Virus record (IMG/VR): IMGVR_UViG_3300017734_000018
Location: 1-43,597 of that record
DNA length: 43,597 bases
Reading direction: 5' to 3' (one strand)
Source: a virus
The notes under the pieces are model-generated. The model was not told where the DNA came from and made no database searches. It worked only from the letters and a program-made list of their open reading frames with translations. The position numbers and the translations under genes were made by a program. Below are positions 17,017-22,658 of this stretch, in pieces (position 1 is the first letter of the stretch; the number at the start of each line of letters is the position of its first letter).

Positions 17017-17061
17017 GTTGTAAACCATCAAAAATACAATGTGGTTAACAGTTGTATACAA

Positions 17062-17125
17062 CCCCCCGCTGTCAAAGGTCATGTACATATAGCGTACACC
17101 CCCGCCCTGGCCCACGCCCCCCGCT
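17062..17125. repeat. C-rich patch with repeated CCCCCCGCT
   Basis: This is an unusually C-rich stretch on the plus strand in an otherwise AT-leaning region. CCCCCCGCT occurs at 17062-17070 and again at 17117-17125, with ACCCCCGCCC and GGCCCACGCC between. No gene or obvious hairpin is present. It could be a melting-boundary or protein-binding element of an origin, or a remnant. Confidence 0.5.
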
Positions 17126-17185
17126 CGATGTAAGACACACGGTACATATTCAATTATCTTTATATATCAATATGTTAATACGTAT

Positions 17186-17285
17186 AGTTCAACCTTAAAC
17201 AAAAAGTAGTTTAACATTAAACTATTTACTTATCGAGGTAGTTTAGTATTAAACCATTATTTAAAAACTAGTTTAACGTTAAACC
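17186..17285. repeat. Four-copy palindromic operator-like array
   Basis: Four 16-nt copies of a palindromic consensus AGTTTAACNTTAAACY lie at 17186-17201, 17208-17223, 17240-17255 and 17270-17285. Copies 2 and 4 are near-perfect palindromes around a central dinucleotide, and copy 1 is the most degenerate. Centre-to-centre distances are about 22, 32 and 30 nt, close to whole helical turns, which would place bound dimers on one DNA face. The array lies upstream of the rightward promoters. I see no candidate regulator gene beside it, so the binding protein may be host-encoded or encoded outside the window. Confidence 0.75.
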
Positions 17286-17313
17286 TTTTGTTTACTTCCA
17301 GAAATTTTTAGCT

Positions 17314-17344
17314 TGTGATCACAAAAGAATAAAGCATCTATAAG
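17314..17344 (+). promoter_or_regulatory. Rightward promoter-like unit 1 (TGTGATCACA + TATAAG)
   Basis: The perfect palindrome TGTGATCACA (17314-17323; TTGTGATCACAA when extended) is followed after 15 nt by TATAAG (17339-17344). The palindrome occupies the place of a -35 box. The same arrangement recurs about 64 nt downstream (17378-17407), which suggests a deliberate regulated promoter pair. Confidence 0.55.
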
Positions 17345-17377
17345 AACCCTAACACATTCCAAAAGATGAATACGATA

Positions 17378-17407
17378 TGTGATCACAAAAAGCTTACTCT
17401 TTATAAT
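17378..17407 (+). promoter_or_regulatory. Rightward promoter-like unit 2 (TGTGATCACA + TATAAT)
   Basis: TGTGATCACA (17378-17387) is followed after 14 nt by a perfect TATAAT (17402-17407). There is no conventional -35 hexamer at 16-18 nt other than the palindrome itself, so this may be an activator-dependent or repressible promoter for the rightward early genes. The predicted start is near 17414, leaving about 140 nt of leader before the GP88-family gene. Confidence 0.6.
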
Positions 17408-17554
17408 ATACAAATCCAGGTCAACCTTAAGATGATCTTGATACAACCAGGACGGTCATCACGAAATGTTTCAAATCGGCTGCTCGTCTTGCATCTTTCT
17501 TTTTTGTTTCTAAGTATGGTTTCAGAACACAACAAAACAAAAGGTTTTAAACAG

Positions 17555-18295
17555 ATGGAAAAGCTAACACTTAAAAAAGCAATTGAAGAAAGCGGCAAGG
17601 TTTCTTTGGGCAATACTAAAATGCCAAGCACAACCTTTGCTATAAGCGCAAAGCATTGCAATGTAGGCGGCAAGCTTGTCAACGTTGAAAACTCTACATG
17701 TTCTCGTTGTTATGCTCTTAAGCTTCAAAAGCTTCGCCCGTCTGTTGATACTGGTTGGACAAACAATTTATTCAAAGCGGTTAAAATGATTGAAGAGAAC
17801 CCAAAGCTTTGGGCTAAAATGCAAGCTTTTCAAATAGAAAGAGGGTGCAAAAAACTAGGTGTAAATTATCACCGCTGGTTTGATAGTGGCGATTTACAGT
17901 CTGTTGCAATGTTGCGTGCAATTGTTTTGACAGCAGAAAGAACGCCAGAAATAAAGCATTGGCTTCCTACTCGTGAAGCAAAGCTTGTGAAGTTATATCG
18001 CAAAGAATATGGTCAAGAGCCTAGCAATCTAGTCATCCGTGTCAGCGCAACAATGATAGGGGACAAGCCGATTGCTGGTCATGCTAACACGTCCACAGTA
18101 CACAGAAAAGGTGAAACCATACACGGCAAAGCTTGCTTAGCTTATAGAACCAACAAGAATTCAGAAGTGATTGAAGCACAAGCTTTTAAAGATATGACAA
18201 GAGAACAAAAGAAAGAGCAAGATTTTGGTCATTGTGGTGACTGTCGTGCTTGCTGGTCTAAGACTGTTGATAATATTTCTTATCCCTTGCATTAG
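17555..18295 (+). CDS. GP88-family protein (Cys-rich, possible Fe-S protein)
   Basis: The 246-residue protein from ATG 17555 has an AAGG site 10 nt upstream. An in-frame extension to 17366 is dropped because it covers promoter sequence and looks unrelated. Conserved-looking blocks are NSTCSRCYALK (CxxC at 49-52), HRWFDSGD (106-113), HWLPTREAKL (135-144) and CGDCRACW (CxxCxxC at 227-233). I recall these as the phage 'gene product 88' family. The Cys clusters suggest an iron-sulfur or zinc centre. It is the first rightward gene and may be early. The function is not known to me. Confidence 0.8.
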   Translation: MEKLTLKKAIEESGKVSLGNTKMPSTTFAISAKHCNVGGKLVNVENSTCSRCYALKLQKLRPSVDTGWTNNLFKAVKMIEENPKLWAKMQAFQIERGCKKLGVNYHRWFDSGDLQSVAMLRAIVLTAERTPEIKHWLPTREAKLVKLYRKEYGQEPSNLVIRVSATMIGDKPIAGHANTSTVHRKGETIHGKACLAYRTNKNSEVIEAQAFKDMTREQKKEQDFGHCGDCRACWSKTVDNISYPLH

Positions 18296-18340
18296 GGGTA
18301 GGAAACAATGGGAAACACAAACACAAGAGGAGCAAAGATC

Positions 18341-18556
18341 ATGAACAATTTAACCATATATCTATACCGACAGCATGAGCACGGCAAAGCGCTTGCAATA
18401 TTGGGAAGCAATGTCAGCTCTTACAATAAACTCAAAGAGGCTAAACAATTAGCCCGCAAGCTTGATTGTGTGATTGTTGGTCGTGATTGTTTAGGTGGTC
18501 TCCGTTTTGAGATAAACTTAAACGCACCAAGCCAACACCAAGTAAAAACAACATAA
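18341..18556 (+). CDS. Hypothetical small protein
   Basis: This is a 71-residue protein from ATG 18341, chosen because GAGGAG lies 8 nt upstream. An earlier in-frame ATG at 18308 also has an AGGA site. It has a beta-alpha pattern (NNLTIYLYRQHEHGKALAIL, LKEAKQLARKLDCVIVG) and ends in a polar tail. No family is recognised. It is transcribed with the GP88-type gene. Confidence 0.65.
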   Translation: MNNLTIYLYRQHEHGKALAILGSNVSSYNKLKEAKQLARKLDCVIVGRDCLGGLRFEINLNAPSQHQVKTT

Positions 18557-18573
18557 AAGAAAGGTTTAAGGTT

Positions 18574-18762
18574 ATGCATTGCTCATGCTGTGGAAAGATA
18601 ACAGATGAAAGATCCCTTGATTTTGTTCTAAACTTAGATGGTTCTGATTGGCCTATATGCTTAGGCTGCGGGCACGAATACAGCGACGAAGAGCTATACG
18701 AAAAGATGTGTAAGCTTGAAGCAAGATATGGTTTTGATTGGACCAGAAAGGTAGGTGCGTAA
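18574..18762 (+). CDS. Small zinc-ribbon-like protein
   Basis: This is a 62-residue protein with CSCCGK at the N-terminus (Cys 3, 5 and 6) and ICLGCGH (Cys 29 and 32), a likely two-CxxC zinc ribbon, followed by an acidic helix. The ribosome region AAAGGTTTAAG is shared with neighbouring genes. It overlaps the next gene as TAATG. The function is unknown. Confidence 0.7.
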   Translation: MHCSCCGKITDERSLDFVLNLDGSDWPICLGCGHEYSDEELYEKMCKLEARYGFDWTRKVGA

Positions 18763-18920
18763 TGTGGTATGCTCAATATAAACTATACGGCCAGATGTGG
18801 TATCATACACACGAAGACAAAGAGACAGCATTGCAGACAGCAAGAGCAAGGTGCCCATCATACTGTTGGAATCTTATAAGCTTGTTTTATTATGAACCAG
18901 ACAAACCAGAGAAAGGTTAA
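18762..18920 (+). CDS. Hypothetical Trp/Tyr-rich small protein
   Basis: This is a 52-residue protein from ATG 18762, coupled to the previous stop (TAATG). Aromatic residues dominate the start (MWYAQYKLYGQMWYHTH), followed by an Ala/Arg helix and a C-terminus PDKPEKG. The terminal Lys-Gly-stop is encoded by AAAGGTTAA, which doubles as ribosome-site sequence for the next gene. No family is recognised. Confidence 0.6.
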   Translation: MWYAQYKLYGQMWYHTHEDKETALQTARARCPSYCWNLISLFYYEPDKPEKG

Positions 18921-18924
18921 GACC

Positions 18925-19254
18925 ATGCAACACAAAGAACCATATGCTGCAAATTTTCCAGACTATGACAACCATGCCATGTTTAAGCTTATGCAAGCGG
19001 CATTAGGTCCACAGTTTATAGATAGCTCTTATTGTAATGATGAAGCGCCCAGTCTTTTCTGTGAAGGCCTGAGAGATGATAAGCAGGTTGCTGTTTATGT
19101 ATGCTATCAAGACAAGCATAGGCAGACAGGACAAATCTCAGTCTTTAATAACATGCACCCCAGCGGTGAAGACTGGCAAATATTCCCAGCTGATAAAGCA
19201 AGTGACGCAATTAGACTAGCAAACAAACTAACAAACCAAGCGAAGAAAGGTTAA
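18925..19254 (+). CDS. Hypothetical protein
   Basis: This is a 109-residue protein from ATG 18925 (AAAGGTTAAGACC just upstream). An in-frame start at 18892 would overlap the previous gene. The sequence is soluble, with a centre reading QVAVYVCYQDKHRQTGQISVFNN and a C-terminal helix ending AKKG. The last codons again form AAAGGTTAAG before the next ATG. I do not recognise the family. Confidence 0.65.
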   Translation: MQHKEPYAANFPDYDNHAMFKLMQAALGPQFIDSSYCNDEAPSLFCEGLRDDKQVAVYVCYQDKHRQTGQISVFNNMHPSGEDWQIFPADKASDAIRLANKLTNQAKKG

Positions 19255-19258
19255 GAAA

Positions 19259-19720
19259 ATGAAATTAGAATTAAAAGCAGTAAAGCACAGCGAATGGGCA
19301 TCACAGGAAACCAATTGCTATCAAGCAACCATATACCTAGAGGGCAAACCTTTTGCATCTGTACAGAACGAAGGGTTTGGTGGTCCAACCAGCATATACC
19401 GTGACCATAGGTTCAAAGGTGATATGAAAGCTTGGAATTATAAGAAAGAGAGAGTGAACAAATACCTGCAGATGAACTTTGAAGATGTCTGGGATTTTGA
19501 AGAAGCTATTGTCTCATGGTCTGACAAGGCATTAGTTGATTGGTTGATCATGAAAGACCTACGCAATGCCATGAAGAGAAAGATCTTATTTAAGAAAGCA
19601 GATGGTAAACTTTATGAAGCAAAGGCAACCATCGAGGCTATCCGCAGCCAATATCCTGACGCCCAGATCTTGAATGATATGCAGACACAAGAAGCTTTCC
19701 GCATCTTTTCAATGGCTTAG
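19259..19720 (+). CDS. Hypothetical protein
   Basis: This is a 153-residue soluble protein. The N-terminal half has beta strands around NCYQATIYLEGKPFASVQNE and a GFGGPTSIY turn, and the C-terminal half is helical and basic (KDLRNAMKRKILFKKADGK). It is preceded by GAAAGGTTAAGAAA. An N-terminal layout of this kind occurs in plasmid and phage accessory proteins, but I cannot name it. Confidence 0.65.
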   Translation: MKLELKAVKHSEWASQETNCYQATIYLEGKPFASVQNEGFGGPTSIYRDHRFKGDMKAWNYKKERVNKYLQMNFEDVWDFEEAIVSWSDKALVDWLIMKDLRNAMKRKILFKKADGKLYEAKATIEAIRSQYPDAQILNDMQTQEAFRIFSMA

Positions 19721-19801
19721 AAAAAAGTTTAGGTTGGGGGTTGTAATCCTGGATTTTATCCCCAGCTGTATCACACAGTATAACACAACAAGGAAAATAA
19801 C

Positions 19802-20041
19802 ATGCGTAATATTTGGAAATTACAGGTCTCTATGTGGTCTGACAAGAAAGGATCTTTTGAAGATCAATACGATGCTTACTATTCATCTAAGAAGAAAGCT
19901 ATTGAGGCCTCCAAAGGTATCATCAAGGTAGTAGATGGTGACACCCCTAAGGTTTCGGATAATGGACCAAGCTTTGTTGCTGTTGTTCCTGAAGTAGGGT
20001 TGAAGCGGCATTGTTTTATTTCACGGCAAACATTGGCTTAA
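19802..20041 (+). CDS. Hypothetical small protein
   Basis: This is a 79-residue protein from ATG 19802 with AAGGA 7 nt upstream. It follows an 81-nt gap containing a GGGG...CCCC pairing (19734-19764) that might be a weak hairpin. The sequence begins MRNIWKLQVSMWSDKKGSFE and has a KKAIEASKGIIKVV helix. The family is unknown. Confidence 0.6.
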   Translation: MRNIWKLQVSMWSDKKGSFEDQYDAYYSSKKKAIEASKGIIKVVDGDTPKVSDNGPSFVAVVPEVGLKRHCFISRQTLA

Positions 20042-20058
20042 GAAGAGGAGACAAACCA

Positions 20059-20394
20059 ATGAAAACTATAAGAGCAATTCACGAAGCGGCACTGACAGCG
20101 GCAGAACATGCGGCACAGCAAGCCTACGATTTACACGGTGACACAGGTGCCTGTGGTTTTGGATGGGTTGAGGTTGAAATAGATGGCCGCAGCCCAAGGT
20201 CTAAAGAATTACAAAGTATTGGTTGGGATAAGGCCTACAGGTCTAAGACCCTTATGTTCTGGCGTCCATCTAATGCAATGGTGCAGAGTGTGTATATACA
20301 AGAGGTTGGTGCGTCTGCCTACGCTAAGACATTCAATGATCTTGTGCCTGATTCCTTTGGCATTCAAGTAATTCCCTGCTCACGTTTAGATTAG
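20059..20394 (+). CDS. Hypothetical protein
   Basis: This is a 111-residue protein from ATG 20059 with an AGAGGAG site. It starts with an Ala-rich helix (AIHEAALTAAEHAAQQAYDLH), then CGFGWVEVEIDGRS. An N-terminal AHxAA-type helix followed by a G-D-x-G-A-C-G-F-G-W pattern also occurs in phage and plasmid hypothetical proteins. No function is known. Confidence 0.65.
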   Translation: MKTIRAIHEAALTAAEHAAQQAYDLHGDTGACGFGWVEVEIDGRSPRSKELQSIGWDKAYRSKTLMFWRPSNAMVQSVYIQEVGASAYAKTFNDLVPDSFGIQVIPCSRLD

Positions 20395-20411
20395 AAAAAG
20401 GATAAGATCCA

Positions 20412-20588
20412 ATGGAAGATAATAGGATATGTATGTTCTATGTTACTGAAAGGCTGAAGCTTATAGCTAAGTCTAATAATCCAGAAGGATTGGCTGAGGA
20501 TTTTCTATCAGAGATGTACCACAACCTAGGTGTAAATGCCTATAACAACAGAGCGTTTAAAGACGCACCATATGAAGGAGAAAAGTAA
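20412..20588 (+). CDS. Hypothetical short protein
   Basis: This is a 58-residue protein (MEDNRICMFYVTERLKLIAK...) with an AAGGAT site about 8 nt upstream. Its stop overlaps the next start as TAATG (20586-20590). It is helical and soluble. I do not recognise the family. Confidence 0.6.
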   Translation: MEDNRICMFYVTERLKLIAKSNNPEGLAEDFLSEMYHNLGVNAYNNRAFKDAPYEGEK

Positions 20589-20902
20589 TGAAGATTGAGA
20601 CACAAACAGTAGAAGTAAAAGTATGGGATCACCATGATGCAGTAGTGTTTATAACTCAACAGCGCTACGAAAAGACAGGTGAGAAGACTGAATCAGGTAC
20701 TGATATATACAGTCACTGGAAGGAAGTACTGACAGCTATCCCTGTAGACTTTGGGTACAACCATGAGCTAGAAGATGAAGACAAGTACAAGCTAGTCAAG
20801 AATGTTGCTGACTCTTTGGTTGCACTATACCAGTACGATCATGACAATTATGAGATTGGTGTGTCTTACTACATAAACCACGACCAGTTTGTAAATGGGT
20901 AA
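20588..20902 (+). CDS. Hypothetical protein
   Basis: This is a 104-residue acidic protein translated in a coupled fashion from TAATG. It has beta-strand segments at the start (IETQTVEVKVWDHHDAVVFI) and an acidic helical centre (HELEDEDKYKLVKNVADSLVALY). It lies 8 nt upstream of the methyltransferase gene. No family is recognised. Confidence 0.65.
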   Translation: MKIETQTVEVKVWDHHDAVVFITQQRYEKTGEKTESGTDIYSHWKEVLTAIPVDFGYNHELEDEDKYKLVKNVADSLVALYQYDHDNYEIGVSYYINHDQFVNG

Positions 20903-20910
20903 GGTATATC

Positions 20911-21816
20911 ATGAGACACGTTGACCTATGCTCAGGTATTGGTGGTTTTGCCCTTGGTTTCCAATGGGCAGGACTATCCCCGCAGCCACATCTCTTTTGC
21001 GACATCGAGCCTTGGTGCCGCAGTATTCTCCAACAGCACTGGCCGAATGTACCAGTAGCTTCAGACGTAAAGGAATTAGCTAATGACCCAGACAGAAATG
21101 TTCCCGACTGTGACATCATCACCGCAGGTTACCCGTGCCAACCATTCAGTGCAGCGGGAAAGAGAAAAGGCACAGAAGATGACCGCCACATCTGGCCGTA
21201 CATCCTCAAAATTGTTGCATCCAAAAGACCCACTTGGTGCGTTTTCGAAAACGTTTATGGGCACATCTCACTGGGACTCGACGAGGTGCTCACTGACTTG
21301 GAACACGAAGGCTACACCACAAGGACGTTTGTTGTTCCAGCTTGCGGCGTCAACGCTCCCCACAAAAGAAACAGAGTCTGGATTATTGCCCACACCAACA
21401 ACCCAAGACAACCCACAGATGAAGGGGAATCCAGAACATCCAAAGAGGGGAACAACACTGGGCGGTTATGCGAGAATGTTTCCAACACCAGCAGCAGCCG
21501 ACAGCAAGGGCACCACTGGGGGCGGTCAGAACAGTTCACTCAGGACACATGTAAGGATGTTCCCGACACCCAGAGCATCGGAGTACAAGGATTGTGGGCC
21601 AGTGGGAAGCAAGAGTCACACTCATATGAAGGACAGAAAATATCTATGTGCGACAGTAAAGGAAGAAGACAAACCGACTGGGATGTTGAACCCAACGTGG
21701 GTAGAGTGGCTAATGGGATACCCAAAAGAGTGGACAGAATTAAAGGACTAGGTAATGCTATCGTACCACAGATAGCTGAACGCATAGCCTGGACGATCTT
21801 GGAGATTTCTAAATGA
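20911..21816 (+). CDS. DNA cytosine-5 methyltransferase
   Basis: This 301-residue enzyme transfers a methyl group from SAM to cytosine C5. It shows motif I DLCSGIGGF (5-13), motif IV GYPCQPFSAAGK with catalytic Cys76, motif VI ENV (113-115), motif VIII-like HKRNRVW (151-157) and the C-terminal GLGNAIVPQIAE. The variable region (about 165-260) should set the target sequence, which cannot be read from sequence alone. No restriction enzyme gene is nearby, so it probably protects phage DNA from host restriction. A second, out-of-frame reading frame with its own ribosome site lies entirely inside it. Confidence 0.93.
   Translation: MRHVDLCSGIGGFALGFQWAGLSPQPHLFCDIEPWCRSILQQHWPNVPVASDVKELANDPDRNVPDCDIITAGYPCQPFSAAGKRKGTEDDRHIWPYILKIVASKRPTWCVFENVYGHISLGLDEVLTDLEHEGYTTRTFVVPACGVNAPHKRNRVWIIAHTNNPRQPTDEGESRTSKEGNNTGRLCENVSNTSSSRQQGHHWGRSEQFTQDTCKDVPDTQSIGVQGLWASGKQESHSYEGQKISMCDSKGRRQTDWDVEPNVGRVANGIPKRVDRIKGLGNAIVPQIAERIAWTILEISK
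21083..21751 (+). CDS. Nested out-of-frame protein inside methyltransferase gene
   Basis: This 222-residue frame is shifted +1 relative to the methyltransferase and lies wholly within it. ATG 21083 has AAAGGA 8 nt upstream. The product has recognisable blocks: KMTATSGR, SLTWNTKATPQGRLLFQL, ESGLLPTPTTQD, FPTPAAADSKG, FPTPRASEYKD and LNPTWVEWLMGYPKEWTEL. I have seen such blocks in separately annotated phage proteins linked to cytosine methyltransferases. This suggests conserved dual coding rather than a chance open frame. Expression is not shown, and the database family could itself derive from alternate-frame annotation. Confidence 0.55.
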   Translation: MTQTEMFPTVTSSPQVTRANHSVQREREKAQKMTATSGRTSSKLLHPKDPLGAFSKTFMGTSHWDSTRCSLTWNTKATPQGRLLFQLAASTLPTKETESGLLPTPTTQDNPQMKGNPEHPKRGTTLGGYARMFPTPAAADSKGTTGGGQNSSLRTHVRMFPTPRASEYKDCGPVGSKSHTHMKDRKYLCATVKEEDKPTGMLNPTWVEWLMGYPKEWTELKD

Positions 21817-21959
21817 AATTATATGTGGCAATATATGACGAAGAATTTGGTGGTAAGATCTGTTGGAAAAGCTTCAAGAGAAAGGAAGAGGCTGAGCAGT
21901 ATATGAAAGATGCCAATGAACTCAATGGTATAAGGGCAGAACTTAAGGTAAAGGTTTAG
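21813..21959 (+). CDS. Hypothetical 48-residue protein
   Basis: This short frame (MKLYVAIYDEEFGGKICWKS...) overlaps the methyltransferase stop as ATGA, so translation is probably coupled. It is charged, with a Lys/Glu helix in the middle and a beta-like end (RAELKVKV). No family is recognised. Confidence 0.6.
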   Translation: MKLYVAIYDEEFGGKICWKSFKRKEEAEQYMKDANELNGIRAELKVKV

Positions 21960-21965
21960 CTGCTG

Positions 21966-22046
21966 ATGGAAACATATGAGCTAATATCTATTGGTACAAC
22001 AGTAGCCTTTTGGTTTGTTGTCTACCTAGTCTACAAAAAGTTTTAA
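21966..22046 (+). CDS. Possible 26-residue single-span membrane peptide
   Basis: This very short frame begins METYELISIG and continues with a hydrophobic span (TTVAFWFVVYLVY) and a KKF tail. An AAAGG lies about 11 nt upstream. The topology looks like a real membrane peptide, but the length makes chance possible. Confidence 0.35.
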   Translation: METYELISIGTTVAFWFVVYLVYKKF

Positions 22047-22060
22047 TAGAGGTACTTGAA

Positions 22061-22093
22061 ATGCAGAAAAGATCCCTACGTAAATACTGTTAG
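22061..22093 (+). promoter_or_regulatory. 10-codon leader-peptide-like frame
   Basis: ATG 22061 has GAGGT 7 nt upstream and encodes MQKRSLRKYC before a TAG. The stop lies in the left arm of the long hairpin that follows (22084-22164). A short, basic, well-initiated frame running into a hairpin resembles a leader-peptide or attenuation design. Half of the ten residues are Lys or Arg, or rare Cys or Trp-type signals are absent apart from one Cys. The role is inferred from layout only. Confidence 0.4.
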
Positions 22094-22164
22094 TACTACT
22101 GTTAGTATTACTCTTAGTTTTTATTTCTTATATAGAAAATAATACTAATAGGTACTAGAAGTAT
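22084..22164 (+). promoter_or_regulatory. Long imperfect hairpin B
   Basis: The arms at 22084-22110 and 22140-22164 pair imperfectly over about 25 bp. The inner core TTAGTATTA (22102-22110) and TAATACTAA (22140-22148) is a perfect 9-bp match, and the T-rich loop has a smaller internal stem. It uses the same ACTGTTAGTA-type words as hairpin A at 16744, sharing AATACTGTTAGTA in inverted orientation with 16878-16890. It lies in a 175-nt gap between small genes and precedes TATAACTAGGGAT at 22178. Confidence 0.6.
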
Positions 22165-22177
22165 ATACCAATAGAAG

Positions 22178-22183
22178 TATAAC
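22178..22183 (+). promoter_or_regulatory. Possible -10 element (TATAACTAGGGAT)
   Basis: TATAAC here is followed by TAGGGAT, the same 11 or more bases found at the better-supported promoter at 31135. No acceptable -35 box lies 16-18 nt upstream, so this is either an activator-dependent promoter or a shared non-promoter element. Confidence 0.35.
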
Positions 22184-22221
22184 TAGGGATCTGTTGCATT
22201 TAACTTAGAAAGGAAGAAGCA

Positions 22222-22434
22222 ATGGCAGACTACGAAGATGTTGAGCTAGAAGATATCCAAACAATAGATGAATACTTTGAAGAGTTTGGTAACGATAAGA
22301 ATGCCCTTAAATATCTGATAGGTTTATTCCTTGACCAAGTGTTTGATCTTCAGGAATTTATACAAGAAAACGGACACACAGCTGAGGAGTTTTTTGAATG
22401 GCAGAAAGCGAAAGAGAAAAAGAATTACCACTGA
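22222..22434 (+). CDS. Acidic hypothetical protein
   Basis: This is a 70-residue, strongly acidic helical protein (MADYEDVELEDIQTIDEYFEEF...) with an AAGGAAG site. It begins the gene run behind hairpin B. Small acidic early proteins in phages are often DNA mimics or inhibitors, but nothing specific is seen here. Confidence 0.65.
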   Translation: MADYEDVELEDIQTIDEYFEEFGNDKNALKYLIGLFLDQVFDLQEFIQENGHTAEEFFEWQKAKEKKNYH

Positions 22435-22544
22435 CAGAACATGATGATGTCACACACTGGATAGGGGAGATGGAGAAGACTGATGGAAAAAAGAGTGATA
22501 CCAATAGACCAACACCTAAGGGATCTACAAAGGGAAAGGGATGA
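22398..22544 (+). CDS. Possible 48-residue overlapping protein
   Basis: This frame (MAESEREKELPLTEHDDV...) starts inside the previous gene and ends inside the next one. It is hydrophilic, with a Lys/Gly-rich end. Gene overlaps on both sides are common in this phage, but support is weak and one of the two overlapping frames may be spurious. Confidence 0.3.
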   Translation: MAESEREKELPLTEHDDVTHWIGEMEKTDGKKSDTNRPTPKGSTKGKG

Positions 22545-22650
22545 CCTAGAGTGGGCTGGCGATTTCAATAGGTCTGACTTCCTGCATAAAATGATTGACG
22601 CAGCCAGACAGATGCGAGATAACGGAGAGGTATACTATCCACTATTCTGA
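22483..22650 (+). CDS. Hypothetical 55-residue protein
   Basis: The short frame (MEKRVIPIDQHLRDLQRERDD...) has GGAGA about 8 nt upstream. It has a coiled-coil-like N-terminal half and ends YYPLF just 8 nt before the tRNA gene. It looks like a genuine short helical protein. No family is known to me. Confidence 0.55.
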   Translation: MEKRVIPIDQHLRDLQRERDDLEWAGDFNRSDFLHKMIDAARQMRDNGEVYYPLF

Positions 22651-22658
22651 GAGATACA

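Noticed and set aside
17045-17075. Minus-strand TTGACA ... TACAAC near the C-rich patch as another promoter
   Set aside because: The boxes are only 13 nt apart, so it does not fit the pattern of the other sites.
17186-17285. TTAA repeats read as CtrA boxes
   Set aside because: CtrA sites are TTAA-N7-TTAA, whereas here the two TTAA words are separated by only two bases within each palindrome.
17314-17387. TGTGATCACA read as CRP/FNR sites
   Set aside because: CRP-type sites need TGTGA and TCACA separated by about six bases. Here the half-sites abut, so the spacing is wrong.
17366-17554. In-frame N-terminal extension of the GP88-family gene
   Set aside because: It covers the TGTGATCACA/TATAAT promoter unit and its leader, its composition is unlike the family, and ATG 17555 has a ribosome site.
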